Shown one piece after another: positions 33,504 to 35,207 of a stretch of 35,207 nt of DNA. Within the stretch, counting starts at the first letter, position 1; each line of letters opens with the position of its first letter. A program made the position numbers and the translations under genes. The notes beneath the pieces are model-generated. The model was not told the origin of the DNA. It saw only the letters and a list, made by a program, of their open reading frames with translations, and ran no database searches. The stretch is from Actinospica durhamensis. Lineage in GTDB: Bacteria > Actinomycetota > Actinomycetes > Streptomycetales > Catenulisporaceae. The DNA lies in NCBI RefSeq assembly GCF_018139695.1, contig NZ_JAGSOG010000065.1, positions 1 to 35,207 of the forward strand, written 5' to 3'.

Positions 33504-34180
33504 GAACGCGACACATCGCCCAGCACGCGCTCCCAGCCCGACGCGCCCTCTCCATCCTGGCCATGGTGCTCGGCGTCGGCGTGGTGATCGCGGGCGGCAT
33601 CGAGTTCGGCGAACACATGGCCGGGGCGAACCGGAACGCAGCCCTGAGCGCGAAGTTCCCGACGCAGAGCGCGTCGGACGCGACCGGAAGCGGGCAGGGA
33701 GCCACGAGCCCCGCGGCCACGGCCTCCACAGCCTCGAGCGCGCACGTCACACCGATCCGGATCCGCATCGCCGCGCTCGGTGTGGACGCCGTGATCCAGA
33801 AGCTCTATCTGACCAGCACGGGCACCCTGTCCGTGCCGACCCAGACCAACCAGGCCGGCTGGTACACCGGCGGCGCCGTTCCCGGCCAGCCGGGCCCCGC
33901 CGTCATCGCCGGACACCTCGACTCGATGTCGGGCGCAGCGGTGTTCTACGGCCTCGACCGCCTCCAACCGGGCGATGTGATCATCATCGAGCTGAGCACG
34001 AAGCAGACCGTCCGCTACGCGGTCACCGGCACACAGGTCACCTTGAAGACGCAGTTCCCCACGGCCGAGGTCTACGGCCCCACCCCGGACGCCGAGCTCC
34101 GCCTCGTCACCTGCACCGGCGATCTGGTCGACGGCAGCTATCTCGACAACCTCATCGTCTTCGCCACGCTCAAGCCGTAG
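33500..34180 (+). CDS. Class F sortase-like protein, catalytic arginine not evident
   Basis: The 226-residue protein has one N-terminal membrane helix (about 16-33), a Ser/Thr/Ala-rich linker and a sortase domain. The catalytic histidine is in VIAGHLDS (His139) and the cysteine in LRLVTCTGD (Cys205). Nine to ten residues after the cysteine, where sortases carry the third catalytic residue, it reads GSYLDNLIV with Leu215 rather than Arg. This may mean a non-canonical or inactive transpeptidase, or my alignment may be off. ATG 33500 overlaps the DUF4397 stop in ATGA, so the sortase and its presumed substrate are made together. Confidence 0.87.
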   Translation: MRTRHIAQHALPARRALSILAMVLGVGVVIAGGIEFGEHMAGANRNAALSAKFPTQSASDATGSGQGATSPAATASTASSAHVTPIRIRIAALGVDAVIQKLYLTSTGTLSVPTQTNQAGWYTGGAVPGQPGPAVIAGHLDSMSGAAVFYGLDRLQPGDVIIIELSTKQTVRYAVTGTQVTLKTQFPTAEVYGPTPDAELRLVTCTGDLVDGSYLDNLIVFATLKP

Positions 34181-34374
34181 CACCGGGAACGGGCTCTGCG
34201 CTGCAGGCGACCGGTTCGCGCTCGACCTCCCGGGGAAGTGCCGGGGCAACCGGCGACTTCATCGGCGACCGACCGGTCAACGCCGTCATTCAAACCACTG
34301 ATCAATCCACTGGCACCGCCAGATTCGATGTGTTGCATCGACCGATTGAATCCGCCTGGAACCGAAGCGGGTTT

Positions 34375-34392
34375 TGAACCCGAGAGGGTTCA
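34375..34392 (+). terminator. Small perfect hairpin downstream of sortase operon
   Basis: Seven base pairs (TGAACCC with GGGTTCA) close a GAGA tetraloop of the stable GNRA class. It lies 195 bp after the sortase stop. It might terminate that operon, but the distance and the lack of a U-run keep this tentative. Confidence 0.4.
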
Positions 34393-34423
34393 CCTTGACT
34401 TGCAGACAGGTTGTGGTCAAAGT
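34392..34423 (+). promoter_or_regulatory. Candidate promoter dyad with embedded -35-like TTGACT
   Basis: ACCTTGAC (34392-34399) and GTCAAAGT (34416-34423) are a near-perfect inverted repeat around 16 bp. A -35-like hexamer overlaps the left arm, a layout seen in MerR-type activated promoters. No convincing -10 is visible at the expected spacing. It lies 179 bp before the first precursor gene. Confidence 0.35.
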
Positions 34424-34509
34424 CATACCCGGGCGGTAGGTACCTGATCGAGTATCAGGGAAGTACCAGTCCGGCAAAGGTGGTTCTGGAACGGATCCAG
34501 GGAGCTGCG

Positions 34510-34623
34510 ATGCTATTCGACGTATTTGATAGTTCCGTGGACCTTCTGGCGCCACGCAGCGTTTATGTCGATGCTCGTCCACGCTGGCAAGAGAGAACGC
34601 GATGTCTGACCTCGGCGACCTGA
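34510..34623 (+). CDS. Possible 37-residue leader ORF overlapping the first precursor
   Basis: ATG 34510 has AGGGAG five bases upstream and opens a 37-codon frame ending inside the first precursor gene, in another frame. Its start, MLFDVFDSSVDLLAPR, faintly resembles an FxLD-type leader (acidic, Phe/Leu-rich). It might be the remains of a precursor leader separated by a frameshift, a coupling ORF, or chance. Confidence 0.25.
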   Translation: MLFDVFDSSVDLLAPRSVYVDARPRWQERTRCLTSAT

Positions 34624-34748
34624 CCGTCACCTCGATGCGCGACACCGTCGCGCTGCCCGAGGACGGAGCATCTTGGGGCGGCTGCACGTGCCAGGGTTCT
34701 TCGTCGTGCGCCAGCGCGGAGCCGACGCCGGGCTCCATCGATCTGTGA
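34602..34748 (+). CDS. Short FxLD-type lanthipeptide precursor paralogue with truncated leader
   Basis: The 48-residue peptide is nearly identical to the second precursor from GDLTVTSMRDTVALPEDG through the Cys/Ser-rich core (WGGCTCQGSSSCAS), with cysteines 28, 30 and 36. Its leader is shortened: it starts MSDLGDLTV and lacks the FDLEDLD segment that gives the family its name and probably docks the enzymes. AAGAGAG lies upstream of the ATG. It may be processed poorly, act as a spare core, or be decaying. It is only 30 bp upstream of the full-length paralogue and arose by tandem duplication. Confidence 0.72.
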   Translation: MSDLGDLTVTSMRDTVALPEDGASWGGCTCQGSSSCASAEPTPGSIDL

Positions 34749-34881
34749 CATTCATCCATACCGGTAGGGAGAATTCAATGTCCGACGCCACTGAGAACGT
34801 GAGTTTCGACCTGGAGGACCTGGACCTCAGCGACCTGACCGTCACCTCGATGCGCGACACCGTCGCGCTGCCCGAGGACGG
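34616..34881 (+). repeat. Tandem duplication: 51-bp identical segments 215 bp apart
   Basis: Bases 34616-34666 are identical to 34831-34881. Similarity continues with scattered substitutions through the core-encoding part to about 34712/34927. The copies encode the conserved leader end and the core start of the two precursors. Identity in the leader and change in the core is the usual pattern of precursor diversification. Confidence 0.85.
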
Positions 34882-34954
34882 GGCATCCTGGGGCAACTGC
34901 TCCTGCCAGGCTTCCTCATCGTGCGCCCAGACGGACATCCCGACCACGGCGTAG
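34778..34954 (+). CDS. FxLD-family lanthipeptide precursor
   Basis: The 58-residue peptide starts at ATG 34778 with AGGGAGA upstream. The leader is acidic and hydrophobic, with FDLEDLDLSDL (10-20) matching the FxLD leader type (here FxLE). It continues DLTVTSMRDTVALPEDGAS. The core WGNCSCQASSSCAQ and a TDIPTTA tail contain Cys41, Cys43 and Cys49 with many Ser/Thr. In this family dehydratase and cyclase enzymes turn Ser/Thr and Cys into (methyl)lanthionine rings, and a PCMT-like methyltransferase is often encoded nearby. None of those enzymes is inside the window; they would be expected to the right. Confidence 0.85.
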   Translation: MSDATENVSFDLEDLDLSDLTVTSMRDTVALPEDGASWGNCSCQASSSCAQTDIPTTA

Positions 34955-34991
34955 TCATGCCGGCCCGCACCCACCTGTGCGGGCAGTCGCT

Positions 34992-35030
34992 GGCCACGGG
35001 TCGCACGCAGTCTGCGCGCAACCCGTGGCC
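34992..35030 (+). terminator. Strong hairpin after the precursor genes
   Basis: GGCCACGGGT (34992-35001) and ACCCGTGGCC (35021-35030) form a perfect 10-bp stem around a 19-nt loop, 37 bp after the precursor stop. A hairpin here is typical of RiPP operons: it allows a high level of precursor mRNA with partial readthrough into enzyme genes. There is no U-tract. Confidence 0.75.
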
Positions 35031-35054
35031 GGTGTTCCCTTTCGGACGACTCTC

Positions 35055-35207
35055 GTGAGCCCCGGTGCCGACCTGGTCGGTGCCGGCCCGCCTGCCGCAT
35101 AAGCTACTTCGACGGAAACGCGATCACTGTCATGCCGTACGCCACAGCGCACTTGGCGCCGTCTTCCCTCGTGCGCTCCACCGTGGTGCGGCACCCCGCC
35201 CAGAGCC
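35055..35207 (+). CDS. Start of a downstream gene, cut by window end
   Basis: From GTG 35055 a frame stays open to the last base, 51 codons, reading MSPGADLVGAG and later VMPYATAHLAPSSLVRS. The ribosome site is weak (GGA nine bases upstream). An alternative start is ATG 35133. The family cannot be told from so few residues; by position it may be a RiPP maturation enzyme. A TTA codon at 35100-35102, if inside the gene, would be the rare bldA-dependent codon of streptomycetes. Confidence 0.35.

Larger units (their letters stand above)
34181..34601. promoter_or_regulatory. 421-bp leader region before the lanthipeptide precursor genes
   Basis: This segment is less GC-rich than the flanks. It holds a hairpin TGAACCC-GAGA-GGGTTCA (34375-34392) that may end the sortase operon. 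It also has a dyad ACCTTGAC-N16-GTCAAAGT (34392-34423, 7 of 8 arm positions matching) that embeds a -35-like TTGACT. A short frame at 34510-34623 has a good ribosome site. This is the most likely place for the precursor promoter. Confidence 0.5.

Noticed and set aside
34340-34395. tRNA 3'-end-like sequence on the minus strand (GGGTTCAAAACCC followed by a TTCC-A end)
   Set aside because: The would-be T-arm has only a 4-bp stem with a mismatched fifth pair, and the acceptor, anticodon and D arms cannot be built around it. It is better explained as the overlap of small hairpins.

Overview
The window is very GC-rich, uses GTG/TTG starts freely and packs genes with 4-bp ATGA/GTGA overlaps. This points to a high-GC actinobacterium of the Streptomyces/Kitasatospora/Catenulispora kind. 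The class F sortase with a DUF4397 protein, the MMPL exporter and the FxLD-type lanthipeptide precursors fit that. No rRNA, tRNA, CRISPR array, transposase or integrase was found.

Left block (1-14102), acid and aromatic catabolism. An IclR regulator, a CaiB-type CoA-transferase and a cut-off citrate-synthase-fold gene run leftward. Divergent from them is a rightward run: aldehyde dehydrogenase, ThDP-dependent 2-oxoacid decarboxylase-like enzyme, branched-chain-type ABC importer (binding lipoprotein, LivH, a fused LivM-LivG protein, LivF), quinate/shikimate-type dehydrogenase, two-domain 3-dehydroshikimate dehydratase (QuiC) and a TetR regulator. The last three genes funnel shikimate-type acids to protocatechuate. 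The importer probably brings in the substrate. The ThDP enzyme/ALDH pair could turn a 2-oxoacid into a carboxylic acid. A strong bidirectional terminator closes the block at 14103-14136.

Central block (about 14155-26332), a probable uncharacterised natural-product operon read leftward from a 538-bp regulatory gap. Order of transcription: ATP-grasp ligase, MFS exporter, argininosuccinate synthase homologue, transcarbamylase homologue with altered ornithine-site motifs, divergent argininosuccinate lyase homologue, PhyH-type Fe(II)/2-oxoglutarate oxygenase, second and third ATP-grasp ligases, a second and near-canonical argininosuccinate lyase, then perhaps a membrane desaturase. The logic suggests carbamoylation of an amine, ureido-to-guanidino (or amidino) conversion through an aspartate adduct, hydroxylation, amide-bond formation by ATP-grasp enzymes and export. 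There is no NRPS, PKS or PLP enzyme. I recognise no characterised cluster with this gene set, so it is the best candidate for a new system here.

Right block. A leftward MMPL transporter, response regulator and sensor kinase operon (26871-31063) lies back to back with a rightward cell-surface operon: anchored protein of unknown function, DUF4397 protein and class F sortase-like protein (31450-34180). At the right edge are two short tandem FxLD-type lanthipeptide precursor genes (34602-34748 and 34778-34954), a 10-bp-stem hairpin, and the first codons of a downstream gene cut by the window end. This is probably the left end of a RiPP cluster whose enzymes lie outside.
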